Position numbers and translations under genes: made by a program
Shown: positions 23,761 to 35,660 of the stretch, one piece after another
How positions within the stretch are numbered: the stretch's first letter is position 1
Layout: each line of letters starts with the position of its first letter
Assembly (NCBI GenBank): GCA_023548195.1
Contig: JAJHZJ010000061.1
Span: 2,272,771 to 2,336,770 of the forward strand
Source: Bettongia penicillata ogilbyi
Taxonomy: Eukaryota; Chordata; Mammalia; Diprotodontia; Potoroidae
Direction of reading: 5' to 3'
DNA: 64,000 nucleotides
Notes under the pieces: model-generated
Databases searched by the model: none
What the model was told of the DNA's origin: nothing
Seen by the model: only the letters and a program-made list of their open reading frames with translations

Positions 23761-25358
23761 AAACCTCTTGTAAAATAAATGCATAATCAAGAAAAGCAAA
23801 TGCCCATATTGGCTATTTCCTAAATTGTGTGGCCATTTAACATATTTAATCCATTACCTATGGCAGGAAGTGGGCAGCATTTTTTAAGAAATCATCGATC
23901 ACCTGGAAACATGGTTAATCAGAGGCCTTAAGTCTTTGAGAATTGCTCCTTTTGCAATGTTGTTATAGTACAAATTGTTCTCTTGGTTCTGCTCACTTCA
24001 TTCTGGATCAGTTTAATACAGGTTTTACTGAATCTGCTTCTTTTATCATTTCTTATGGAAAATTAGTATTCTATTACATTCATATACTATCATTTGTTTA
24101 GCAATTCCTAGTCCCCACCCCACCTATCCTACAAGATACTCTCTTAATTTGCAGACTTTTACCACACAAAAAGGAATTGCTATAAAATGTTTTTGTACAC
24201 AAAGGACCCTTTTCCTCTGATTTTTTGGGGGCATAGGCTTAGTAGTGATAGTGCTGAGCCAAAGGGCATACAGTTTTGTATCTTTTGGGGCATATTTCCA
24301 AACTGATTTTCAGCATGCCTGTACTAATTCACAGTTTCACCAACAGTGTATCAATGCGCCTTCTTCTGTAGCCTCTTCAACTTTTATCATTTTCCTTTTT
24401 TGGGGTCACCTTTGCTCATTTTGTTGGGTTTGAGGTGGAACTTCAGAGTTGTATTTATTTGCATTTCTCTTTTAGTGATTTTTTTCACGTGGTAATAGAT
24501 TGTTTATTCTTCCTTTGAGAAGTAACTGTTCAAAGCCTTTGACCATTTACCAACTGGGAAACTGACCTTTTTCTTAAATATTTGAAACAGTTCCTCATAT
24601 ATCTTGGAAACGAAAAACTATAAGAAAAACTTGCTCTAGCATTTTTTAACCCAGTAAATTTCCCTTCCAATCTTAATTGCACTGGTTTTATTTTTGCGAA
24701 AATGTTTTAAATATTATCTAATCAACATGATCAATTTTCTCTTTTCTGAACCTCTCTTTTTCTTGTTTGATATCCTTCTAATATCCAGAGAGAATAAAGG
24801 TAATTTCTCCCCTAATCCTTCAATTTGTTTATAATGTGACCTTTTAGATCTACATTATTATCTTCGTATAGAGTGGGAGGCATCATTTAAAATCTAATTT
24901 CTGCCATAGTATTATCCAGTTCCCCAACTGTCTGTCCAATAGTGAGTTTTTACCCCAGTAGCTGGGTCTTTTAGGGTTTGTTTGTATCATTAAGGGGGTC
25001 TTTAATCTGTTTCCCTGATCAAACTTTCTATTTTTTTTGACCAGTATCAAATCACTTTGGTAATTACTGCCTTGTTTTTAGCTTGAGATCTGGTACTCCT
25101 ACCCCCATTTCTTGTCAATTTTTTTCATTGTTTTCCTTGAGTTTCTTGATCTTTGGTTCTACCAGATGAAATTTCATTAATTTTTTTTCTAGCTCTTTAA
25201 AGTAATCTTTTGGTAGTTTGATTACTAAATAAATCCACACAATATTTTCAAGAGCAATGAACATTTCTCCTATTTTTTAACAAGAGCTTTTTGTTACTGT
25301 ATTCACACAGTTCCTACACCTTGCAAGGTAGACTCCCAAGTATTTCAAATATTCTATA

Positions 25359-25498
25359 GGTTTTTTTTGAGGCAACAGAGCTTAAGTGACTTACTTATGG
25401 TCTCACAGTTAGTAAGTGTCTGAGGCCACATTTGAACTCACATCTTCCTGACTTGAGGGTTGCCAGCACTCAATCCACTATGCCACTTAGCTGCCCCC
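25359..25498 (-). mobile_element. short tRNA/CORE SINE, antisense
   Basis: A T-run, then GAGGCAACAGAGCTTAAGTG, GTCTCACAGTTAGTAAGTGT, CATCTTCCTGACTTGAGG and GCCACTTAGCTGCCCCC. Flanked by ATTCTATA (25351-25358) and ATTCTGTA (25499-25506), one mismatch. Confidence 0.85.
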
Positions 25499-27007
25499 AT
25501 TCTGTAATTATTTTAAATGGAATGTTTCTATCTCTTCCTGCTCAATTTTACTAGCAATATAAAGAAATGCTAATGACTTACATGGATTTATTTTATATTC
25601 CAAAACTTTGTTAAAGTTATTGTTTCAATTAATTTTGTAGTTAATTCTCCAGGGTTCTCTAATCATATCATTTGCAAAAAAAGCAATAATTTTCTTTCTT
25701 CTTTGACTAATGCTTACTCACTTATTTTTTCTTCTTATTTCTACAGCTAGGATATATAAACAAATACCAGATAATGAACATGTCTCTTTCCTTTAACTCT
25801 GATCTTACTGGAAAAGACTCAGCCTCTTGGTTTTAGATATAGATCACTTATCATTTAAGAAAATTCCAATTATTTTTATGTTTTATAGATTATTTTTTCA
25901 ACAGAAATTGGCATTGTATTTTATAAAAGGTTTATTTCTGAGTCTATGGATATGATTACTGATTATTAAGACGGTAATTGTGTTTATAGTTTTCCTAATA
26001 TTGAACCTACCTGACATTCCTGGTATTAAATCCAAACTAGCTATAGTATATAATCTTTGTGACATGCTGCTGTACTTTGCTAATACTTTATTTAAAAATT
26101 TCTGCATATTTGGTCTATTATGGTCCATGGTCTACACGGTCCATAGTTTTCTTTCTCTGTTTTGACTCTTCCTGGTTTTGGCATCAAGACCATATCTATA
26201 TTACAGATTTTTATTACAGAAATTTGTAGGATACTCTCTTTTCTTTTTAGCAAGCATTTCAGTAATGCTGGAATTGTTTTTTGAATGTCTGATAGAATTA
26301 TATTATAGAATTTGCTTACAAATTCATTCAGTCCAGCTTTTTCTTCAGGAGTTCATTTATGGATTATTCAATTTCTTTTTCTAGATTGATTAAACTATAA
26401 ATTTCTTATTCTGATAATTTGAGTATTTTCTATTTTTCTAAATAGTCATTCTTCTTTTTCACTTAAACTACTGTTTTACTGACATACAGTAGGACAGAAT
26501 TGTTTCTAACAATATACTCTATTTCTTATTCATTTGTAGTGAACTCTCCTTTTTCCTTTCTTATGTTGGTAAGTTGTCTTTTTCCTTGTTTTGATTAAAT
26601 CAGCCAGTGGTTTCTTTATTTTGCTCTCAACAGGTTCTAGTTTTAGTTACTAATTTTATGGGTTTTTTTTTTTAGCTTTCAAGTTTATTAAACTTTTTTG
26701 ATGACTAGAATTTCTATTTTGTTTATTTTTTAAAAATTTGCTGATTTCCTCTCTTTTGCTCTCTCTCAAATGCATAGAGAAATAAACTTTCCCCTCAGGG
26801 CTGCTTTGGAAGCATGCCCCAAATTCTGATATATTTTTTCATCACTGTCATTATCTTTTATGAAATTATTTATATTTTTATATTTTGTTCTCTAACTCAC
26901 CTATTGTTTAGGATTAAGCTATTTATTCTTCAATTTATTTTTAGTCCTTTCTTCAATGGCCCTTTATTGAATATAATTTTATCACATTCTGTTCAATAAA
27001 AGATGTT

Positions 27008-27345
27008 TTAAAATTGAATATTATTTTTTCAATTAGCGAAAACCCACCTTCTCTTCCTTCTACACTCTCCCCAAATAAGGATAAAGGAAATGCAAAAACC
27101 TTGTTACAATATACATAGTTAAGCAAAATGAATTTTCCACCCTGGCCCATGTTCAGAAAACCATGGCATTCTCCAAGGAGTCTTTCATCTATCAATCACG
27201 AGATGGGTGGCATAGTTCATCATGAATCCTCCAGAATCATGGTTGGTGATTATATTGATCAGATTCTAATTCATTCAAAGTTGTTTTTACCATAATGGTG
27301 TCATTTTATACAGTTCTCTTTTCTTTACTATTCATAAAATTACAT
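27008..27345 (-). mobile_element. L1 3'-UTR fragment nested in L1, antisense
   Basis: CCTTGTTACAATATACATAG, AAGCAAAATGAATTTTCC and CATAGTTCATCATGAATCCT are marsupial L1 3'-end phrases placed inside L1 endonuclease/RT sequence. Similar AAAGATGTTTTA- and AAAGTGTTTA-type ends flank it, a likely diverged duplication. Confidence 0.6.
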
Positions 27346-28796
27346 TAAAAAAAGTGTTTAATATCACTGCTTTTCTACATTTGTGAAGTTTTAATGCCCT
27401 AATACATGGTTAATTTTTATAAAGGTGCCATTCAGAGCTGAGAAACATGTATACTTGTTTTTCCATTCAATCACCAGAGTTCTGTAACATCTAACTATTC
27501 CAAGGTTCTACTCAGGTTCTCAATTTCTTTTTTGTTTATATTCTAATCAGCTAATTTTGTCAGGCTCTGGAAGGAATATATTGAAGTCCCTTGCTATGAA
27601 AGTTTGTTGTCTATTTCTCCTGTAGGTTGTTTAACTTGTCATTTAAGTATTTTGATGCTTGGCACATTGGCGTTAAATATTAAAATTAATTCACTGTCTA
27701 ACATAACTTTTAGCAAAATGTAGTTTCCTTGTTTATCTCCTTAAGTCTATTTTTGTGGTTGCCACATCTGAGATCACGATTGCTATCCCTGCTTTTCTGA
27801 GTTCAGCTCAAGTATATTTTGCTTCATCTTGTTTTAACTCTGTTTAAGTCTTTATGTCTCAATTGTATATCTTACAATCAACATACTGATGGAATCTGCT
27901 TTGTAAGCACAATTTGGTTTCCTCTTCCATTTTATGAATGATTTCCTTTCCCTCTATTCTATTCTCTTTTACTTTTTTTCTTTTTGCTTTCCACCCACTC
28001 TTTATAATAAATAAAAAGGTAGTGAAAGAGTGTGCTTGGTACCAATGCCTCTTTTCACTTCCCTTCACTAAAACCTTGATCATGTTTTACCCATCTATCT
28101 TTCTTTCCTTCCAAACCTCTGACTGTGAACCCCTCTCCAAGTTTAGAGTTTTCTTGGCTAATCTATTCTCGAATTTATCTACCCTCATAATCCCTTTTCA
28201 TCATTCTCCCTGTTTCTTCCTGTTTTCCTCCTGAGTTGAATGTATTCAAAATATAGGTAAAATTACAAATTCCATTTGTTCTCTACTCCATTCCTGGATC
28301 TATTTAAATGAATATATCTGATTACTATAGTCTATTACAATACCACTCCTCACCTTACTTTTACCTGTATTTTTGCCTTTGAATATGGTATACCCATTCA
28401 AGGTTGTATTCCAGTCATGTGTCTCATCCTACGAAGTCACAGTGGTCATATTTGTCTCATTGCTGATTTAAGATTTTAAATTTTATCCTTTGAAAATATT
28501 CACAGTAAGGCTATCTCCTAATACGACTATCAGTTCTTAGAATATATGAAGACAACTATCATGTTCTTCCTATTACATCTTCTTTTCTATAGGTTTATCA
28601 TTTCTGATACCATTATTTTTCACATGTTGCAGTTTTGAATTCTCTTCAATCTGCTCATGAATGATCTTTAAATTTGTCATATTAATTAATCTAAACTTTA
28701 AAACCATCTAAATACATTATTACCTATTCCATTTCTCCTCATCTTCAGATTCAGCAGTCTATTTACCCTATCAAAAGAGAAAATGAAATTTATTGC

Positions 28797-29030
28797 TATT
28801 GTTTAGTTGTTTCAGTAGTTTTTCATTCTCTGTAATGCCATTTGGAGTTATTTTGGCAAAAATACTGGAATGCTTTGCCATTTCCTTCTCTATCTTCTTT
28901 TGTAGATGAGGAAACCGAGGTAGACAAGGTTAAGTTACTTATCCAGGGATACAAAGCTAGTGTTTGAGGCTAGATTTGAACTCAGATCTTCCTGACTCTA
29001 GCCCTGGTATTCATATGGCTGCCCTTTACT
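28797..29030 (-). mobile_element. CORE-type SINE with RTE-like tail, antisense
   Basis: TTGTTTAGTTGTTTCAG, CTGGAATGCTTTGCCATTTC, TAGATGAGGAAACCGAGG, GATTTGAACTCAGATCTTCC and GGCTGCCC give the full antisense order. Confidence 0.8.
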
Positions 29031-29344
29031 ATAACCTGTTACTGCTGAAATCATACTGATTTTAATTACTGATTTCTTTGTTAAAGACGTATCCCCTTAA
29101 GAGTGAATTCTAAAGATGTCTCTACATTCCAAAGAGATCAAAGTATTTATAACAGGTTTTTGTTTTTGTGATGGCAAAGAACTTTATGAGAGACCTAAAC
29201 AAATCCTGTATCTGAGATTGCTTTCAAGCACCAAGTACAATGTTATAAATTCTTTGGATAAGAAATATTAAACTAAATTTAATCTTTTAGTTAAAAATGT
29301 CAAAGCAAGAAAAAAGATCTGGGTGTAGAAACAAACTTATTTTT

Positions 29345-29580
29345 ATTACAACAATAATGGCTTATATTTACATAGTACTTTGTCATTTTAAATAACTTGA
29401 CATTCATTATATGTCATTGATCCTCATAATAAAATCCATTTAAGTTAAAAAAAATATATCACTTCCATTTTATAGGTGAATTACAGACTAAACCTGAGAA
29501 GGGACTTGTCCAGTTTTCACAAAACTAGTCACTTTCATAGCCAAGATTTCTAACCCTAAGATGAGTACCTTTTCTTCTCA
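29345..29580 (-). mobile_element. MIR-type SINE, antisense
   Basis: TTTACATAGTACTTTGTCAT, GATCCTCATAATAAAATCC and TTCCATTTTATAGGTGAATT are a degraded antisense MIR3-like series. Confidence 0.5.
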
Positions 29581-30589
29581 TAATCAAGCTATTTTGTTAT
29601 GAGAAATAGTGGGGTTTTCCTTTCCTTTTTTTGGAGCGGGGGGAGAGGGGTTTGTGCATATGAATGCCAGTTATTTGATCAGTCACCATATGATGCCCAA
29701 CACTATTTTGCACTCAAGAAGTTTATAATATGAACTCCAGAGTTTGTATGGTATTAAACTATATTGAGATTATTACACATTTAGGCTTGAGTCATGGAAA
29801 TGGGGTCTAGGTATGGTCACTACTAGACCAAGCAGAATATGGATTTCAAAAATTGCCTACCTTTATAAACCTCAGTATTTTTGCTGAGTTTAAGTCTTAA
29901 TACAGTTGTTGCCTTTTTTTTTTCTTCCAACTAGTGTATCTGTTTTCATTCTGGTATTCCCTCAGCAAACTACCAAATCTTAACTTCATAGAAGTTCCAT
30001 TAAATGCAAAATTGTAACAGGAAAATAGAGATAAGTTGATGGGATTTAAAGCAACTTTGAACTCCTAGAGTTTTGCAAGCCATTGGGGCAATGAATATTT
30101 GGTAAAGGCATGTTAAAAGTGTCAGTCTTGTAACTACCAGTACACAGAAGCTTTATTAACTAAAGACAGGTTTGATACATGAAAGCTATTTGCAAAAGGG
30201 CTTTTCTTTATTTCAGATTTATTTGAGAAATCTAATTTGAAAAATGGTAATAATATTCATCTTCCAAGAAGACTATATAAAATGTTTATTCATGGATTTT
30301 GCTTCCCAAAGGCATACTTTTCCAAATGCATCCCCTTGTTTATCTCTATTTTACTCATGTCCAATATCTCTTTAAAATGAACTTACGTGAATTACAATAC
30401 AAACATGATAATGAGATGATATTCAACTTTGTGGGGAGGAGAAAATAATTTGATTCTCATTTGATCTGGAAAGTATTATGCTTTCAGTTAAAGTCAAGGT
30501 AATTAGATGTATTTATGTCTTATGTCTGACATTAGAGGTTTCGTGTGGGAAAAGACTATCTTAATCTTAGCACCTTCTGAATAATAATA

Positions 30590-30800
30590 ATAATAGTAAC
30601 AGCAATGATCGTATCTGACATTTATCTATAGTGCCCTAAGGGTGCTACAAAGCACTTTTCATAAATTATCTTACAATAAACTGGAGTATTATTATCATCT
30701 CCATTTTAGAGGTGTGGAAACTGAGGTTAAGAGAGATTAAGAGACTTGTCCCTGGTCTCACAGACATTAATGTCTTCCTGATTTCAAAAACAGCACCATA
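30590..30800 (-). mobile_element. MIR-type SINE, antisense
   Basis: GCTACAAAGCACTTTTCATA, ATCATCTCCATTTTAGAGG, TGGAAACTGAGGTTAAGAGA and TGGTCTCACAGACATTAATG follow the antisense MIR3 order. Confidence 0.65.
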
Positions 30801-31448
30801 TTTACTATCATAACGCTTTATGCATAAAGGGTGGTCAATAAATATCTGCCAGATTTTAGCTGTAGATTTTCCCAATTCTTCAAACTCATAATTTATTTTA
30901 AATGTTTAAAGAAAAGAAGGATAGTTATTCATAACATAAACAACCAATAAAAAAGTCAGGAAAAATGGCATAGATAATAATCATTTTCTAGAAATCTAAA
31001 GAATCAGACAATAGAATACAAATAAATCACTTAAGGAACAAGCTGTGGTCCAGACTTCATTATTTATAATTACCCCTGAACTATGCTCATCAGAGTGCAC
31101 ACGTGTCAGCTGGGAATGACACACAATAGAGTGGGCAACTTATAAACTCCTGGAAGCCCAGAAAGAGTTCATAAAACAACTGCTTGTGCATTTGGATTCA
31201 TGTGGTAATACCTCCTCTCCTGCATAAACTACTAGATGACACAGATGGGGCAACCCCACATGTGAGAGTGTTTCTTTTGTGGAAGCACTGAACTTTGTAA
31301 TCCATTCAAGAAATAAACTACAAGAAAGCCAAATATCAGACATTATGTCTTTGTGTTTTATTGCTCAGATGTTATCATTTTATAACATGAGGTATTAATC
31401 ACTCACCTATATTCAGCAAGAACTTTAGGTAAACAAAAGTTACCTACA

Positions 31449-31454
31449 AACACA

Positions 31455-31485
<31 letters not shown>

Positions 31486-31487
31486 CC
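31449..31487. repeat. (CA)n microsatellite
   Basis: About 19 CA units with one T interruption; paired with a (GT)n tract 105 bp away. Confidence 0.95.
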
Positions 31488-31589
31488 CACATGAATTTAA
31501 TGACTATAAAACCATCCCAGTCAAGGACACATGCTCCTATCTGGCTTCTATACTTACACCGAATGGCATTTGCTGCAATTTGTCCCTGA

Positions 31590-31591
<2 letters not shown>

Positions 31592-31621
<30 letters not shown>
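31592..31621. repeat. (GT)n microsatellite
   Basis: Fifteen GT units running directly into ACACACACA, so a local inverted repeat. Confidence 0.95.
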
Positions 31622-31623
<2 letters not shown>

Positions 31624-33558
31624 ACACACATCCAGTATGTATGTACATACAGTATACACACACACAGTAACAAAAAGACATACAAGAAAAAGTTTTATCA
31701 TTGTTTACATTAATCCATTTCATGTTCTGTTTTTATATTCCAAATGTTGTTTTAATGTAACTGTAACAGACATTTATTAGATAAATAGTTTAAAATTTTT
31801 AATTTTCCTCATATAAATTTCAATTGAATGAAAATTCTTCTGTTACAAAGCATTATCAGTTCACTGTATTACACTAGTTATAACATTCTTTTTAAAGTAC
31901 TGAAGCATCGATATATAAGAACTCCCTATAGTACTATAAAACCTGTGTACTGTAAATGTACTATAATTACAAATCTTTTGTAAAAAAAAGGTTCTCAGAA
32001 TTCTCAAGTAGTCTACTTGCATATTCAATCTGTATTTGTAAAAATGCATAACTATATTTACCAACACACTTAAATTTGTCAATATTTGACAAATGTTAAA
32101 ATACCAATAGTTTCTTTCACCAGAAACAAAGCTTATTGAGTTGTACCGGTATAACTTTTATAACATGGCCGCAAAGGTTTAGAATAATTATAATTTTAAA
32201 CCTTACTGATAAGAAAAGCCTGTGTACCAATATGTGAACATAGCTGTGCAGTATCTAGTGAATTTAAAGCTATACATTCATTAAATGGTATAGCCATAGA
32301 AAGACTACTAGCTATGTAAAACTTTCAAAATCACTGCAGTGAAGTTCCACTTCATTTTGTTTGGGAAAAATGTAGTCTATCAGTAATTTTTAAAAGGTGT
32401 TATGCCTGATAATGCCTATATATAAATAGACCAATATAGAAATTCATTATGACACAGTATGTTATTACACAGATCCACAAGTGAGATCCTGACCGCAGAA
32501 ACTCAGCATATAGTAAAAGGTGTGATATTACATGGAGAGTCTACAAAATAGAATTTGTCTTATATACTCTAAGCCAACATTATTATGAATAGTACGCAAA
32601 TGTATGTGTGTGCACTCACGCACACAAATTTCTAGTTGAACTTTCACTCCATATTCTAGACACATTTTTATTGTAGAAATAATTTTGTTCAATGGCATAT
32701 TCTTAGAGTTAGGATTTTATAATTAATATTTATACAAATGACACTTTAAAAAAACAACAAAATTTGGAAAATGTTCCTAACATCATGATATCTATGACTA
32801 AAGGACATAAAGAAATATGTAACTAATTTATATTTATTTCATACAAAAAATTTCATTTGAAATTCATGCTAAATGGAAAACTGTTTTAAAAGAGTTGACC
32901 TTTAAGGTATATAATCTAGCTCAAGTAACTACTCTTTAAAAAAGAGTAAAACCTCAAATGAATAAACTTTCATAAATAATAACAAAACAGCTGCTTATAT
33001 TTGTGGTTTATGTCTTATGAGTCCGATTAATCTTAGTGGGTCATATGGTAGGGTGGTTCACTTTATGTGATATTAGTCTGCATTAGTTTTCTGGTCAATT
33101 TTTATATTTCCAAAAGACAGTTTTGCTTTATGAAAACACAACTATAAGCAATAAAGTATTCTTAAGCAAAATGCATTTTCAAATATAAAAACAAATTTGC
33201 TATAATGTCTATTCAATAAAAAGCACTTCTATGACAAAAATTTATTTGTAAAAAACACATAGGAATTTTTCATTTAAATATAAATCTTTGGGATTCATTT
33301 TTAGTATTAATTTCACTTATACTTCAGTAAAGTCTATTACACCATAAGATATTAATGAAAGCTATTTACAACTACTTATTTTATGTAGACATCAGCATAA
33401 TTTCCAGGGCAAAAAAATGTCTTCAGTGGAAATGCTCAAATTAAAAATACTTGGATTGATCCATTCATTAGTTAGCATAATATTCTCAGAAATTTTGTTA
33501 AATAGTACATGTAACTGTTAAGAGTTATTTAAGCTGTTAGAAATTCTCTGACTTGTGT

Positions 33559-33559
<1 letters not shown>

Positions 33560-33605
<46 letters not shown>
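33560..33605. repeat. (CA)n microsatellite
   Basis: About 22 uninterrupted CA units. Confidence 0.95.
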
Positions 33606-33606
<1 letters not shown>

Positions 33607-33989
33607 CTGGGAAAACTGAGGTAATCACCTGGATCATTCCAGTGAAAAAATAAAAGTTTTCCTTCAATTATCCAAATTTCAGGTTCTCCTTTGGTCTGAA
33701 TGAACTGGATGATTACATTATTTCTTCACTCTACTTGGTGTATATAGACAAAACCATAATGAACTATGTTCAAGGGATATTACTGTACCTTTGTAGTTAA
33801 AATCTCATTCAGGAAGATTACAGACAATGTTAAACAACACAGTAACGTAAATGTGAAGAAATATGGCAGATACCTAAAAATGAGAGCTGGTCCCATTGGA
33901 GAAGTTTGTGATTGCAGTTTTTAAAAGATACAGATATTGAAACTATCATAGCTGATAATTTCATTCTGACATGAGTTTAAAAGGTTAAG

Positions 33990-34340
33990 TTACTATCTAA
34001 AGTAAGGTAATCTGGTCGCCTTTCACAGCAGCCTGCAAGCTCTGCAATCTGCATAGAGAGGGGCATTTGTCATCATTAGCTAAGCAGTGACAGCTGGCAC
34101 CCAGGGTGTCCCAGATTCAAGAAGTGGCAGAGGCACTCACTTAGTTTAAGTTGCCATTAAATACAACATGTTTCATGAGGATCAAGGATTTCTCTATGTA
34201 AAATTTTATGATATAACACCAGTGAACATATCTGAATTTTCCATAACATGGCTAACACAATGCTAGCACACAATTAGCAGGTTGCCTCTAGACAGCAAGA
34301 TGCCAGAATACAGTATGAACAAACATTCCCGGACTGCTAC
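33990..34340. promoter_or_regulatory. candidate conserved non-coding element
   Basis: Mixed-complexity, repeat-free sequence in the intron that hosts MAB21L1. It carries an overlapping TGACAG and CAGCTG (TGACAGCTGG near 34088) beside ATTAGCTAAG-type homeodomain sequence. The call rests on motif content and contrast with the AT-rich surroundings only. Confidence 0.25.
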
Positions 34341-34464
34341 CAAAGAGGAATAGATGTTCACAGGATCTAAACAGCTAAGGCTGTGTATTTTTCTATGGCT
34401 GTTTTAAGATGCTCAGTTTATTTATTCTGCCCAAAGCAAAACCAAATTAACAATAAAAAACCTA

Positions 34465-34488
34465 ACACACACACACACACACACACAA
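34465..34488. repeat. (CA)n microsatellite
   Basis: About 12 AC units followed by an AACAACAAC tail. Confidence 0.9.
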
Positions 34489-34614
34489 CAACAACACACG
34501 AGCTCTAAAAGAGTGGGGTTTTTTCTCTGATAAATTTAGATTTCATAATTAACAAGTTTTAATTCACCACATATACTCTATGGAAAGTTTAAACTAACTT
34601 TATAGTCATTTTTT

Positions 34615-34682
34615 GGCGTCCCAGTGCCTAATGCAATGTCTTGCCTGTAGAAGGCACCTAATAATGATTGTTCAATAATTCA
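34615..34682 (+). mobile_element. L2 tail fragment
   Basis: CCAGTGCCTAATGCAATGTC and AGGCACCTAATAATGATTG resemble a diverged L2 3' end. It is the only transposon trace I could place in the core of this repeat-poor region. Confidence 0.45.
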
Positions 34683-35319
34683 ATTAAAAAAATTTTAAAT
34701 GGCCTGTTACTTGAAAGACACTCTTTCTAGGCGTGATACTTCCCTCCCCCCCAAAAAAAAGGAAAAACAGTTTCTCCCTTGAATTAAATTCATATCTGGA
34801 ATATGGCATGAAATCAGTCAAAATTAAACAACTACTGCGTTCTTTATGTCCAAAACGCTACAGATAAAGATATTCGATTGTCTAAATAATCTGGATCATA
34901 CGGATTAATGATTTGCTTGAAAGCATTTCTTTTGAGAAATGTTTAAAAAGGAGATTTTACAATTTAATAAGCTAGAACAACCAGAGACACAAGGATCTAA
35001 AAGTTATAATCAATATGACTTTTCAGAGAAGAAAAATAAAAATCCTCAATAATCATACAACTATAATTTTGGCTATACTTTTTCATTCAAGAGTCTATAA
35101 GGTAAAAGAAAGCTTAAATATTTAAATGATTTAATCTAATATTTATTTGAAAGAATAAGAAAATTGCATTCCTTCTAAAGTCATCTTCAATGTTTGGAAA
35201 TGTAATCAATAACACTAGAGTTTTATATTATTATGTAAACTAGTTTTCACAAATAAAACTAATTTTTGTGTTAATGTAAAATCTATGCAAATACATGCAG
35301 TCATTTATCAGGAAAGCTG

Positions 35320-35660
35320 ACAAGCATTCCATATTGGAGGGGGAAAATGAAACTGCCTCAAGAATAGAGGCAATTAATTATTTCTGTATTTTCTCTTCCT
35401 CTGTCTTGAGGCACAAAAGTTATCCATCCAGTTAAAACAGCAAATGAAATAAAGAGTTTTTTTTTTATTTAAACACATATGGCTTTTGCCTGCAATACTG
35501 ATCACCACAAGGTCTACAGATGCCCGTGGCTAAATTGTACACTGGCAGATGCACACAGGGGAAAACTGTGCTAATGCAGCGTGGAGAGCAAAACAAATGA
35601 AGAACTGAATTTGCAGAGAGAAAAACACTTTTTTCCCCACTGAGTTATGCATTTTGCCTA
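35320..35660. promoter_or_regulatory. candidate conserved non-coding element
   Basis: Repeat-free block with TTAATTATTT-type homeodomain sites (near 35371) flanked by GCCTCAAGAATAGAGGC, an imperfect inverted repeat, followed by balanced-composition sequence to 35660. Regulatory function is inferred from motif content alone. Confidence 0.25.

Larger units (their letters stand above)
23650..28790 (-). mobile_element. old L1 LINE, antisense, about 5 kb with nested insertions
   Basis: Antisense L1 throughout. The 3' part is at 23.9-24.4 kb (TTCTGCTCACTTCATTCTGG, TTTCACCAACAGTGTATCAA). The finger and reverse-transcriptase regions follow at 24.9-26.7 kb (ACCAGTATCAAATCACTTTG, TTTTTTCTAGCTCTTTAAAG). 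The endonuclease part is at about 27.4-28.1 kb (AATGCCCTAATACATGGTTA). All frames are broken. It contains an antisense SINE (25359-25498) and a second L1 3'-end fragment (about 27008-27345). The 5' limit is uncertain and an SINE begins at 28797. Confidence 0.7.

Noticed and set aside
31403..31780. Val/Cys and Thr/His repeat frames
   Set aside because: They are translations of CA/GT microsatellites.
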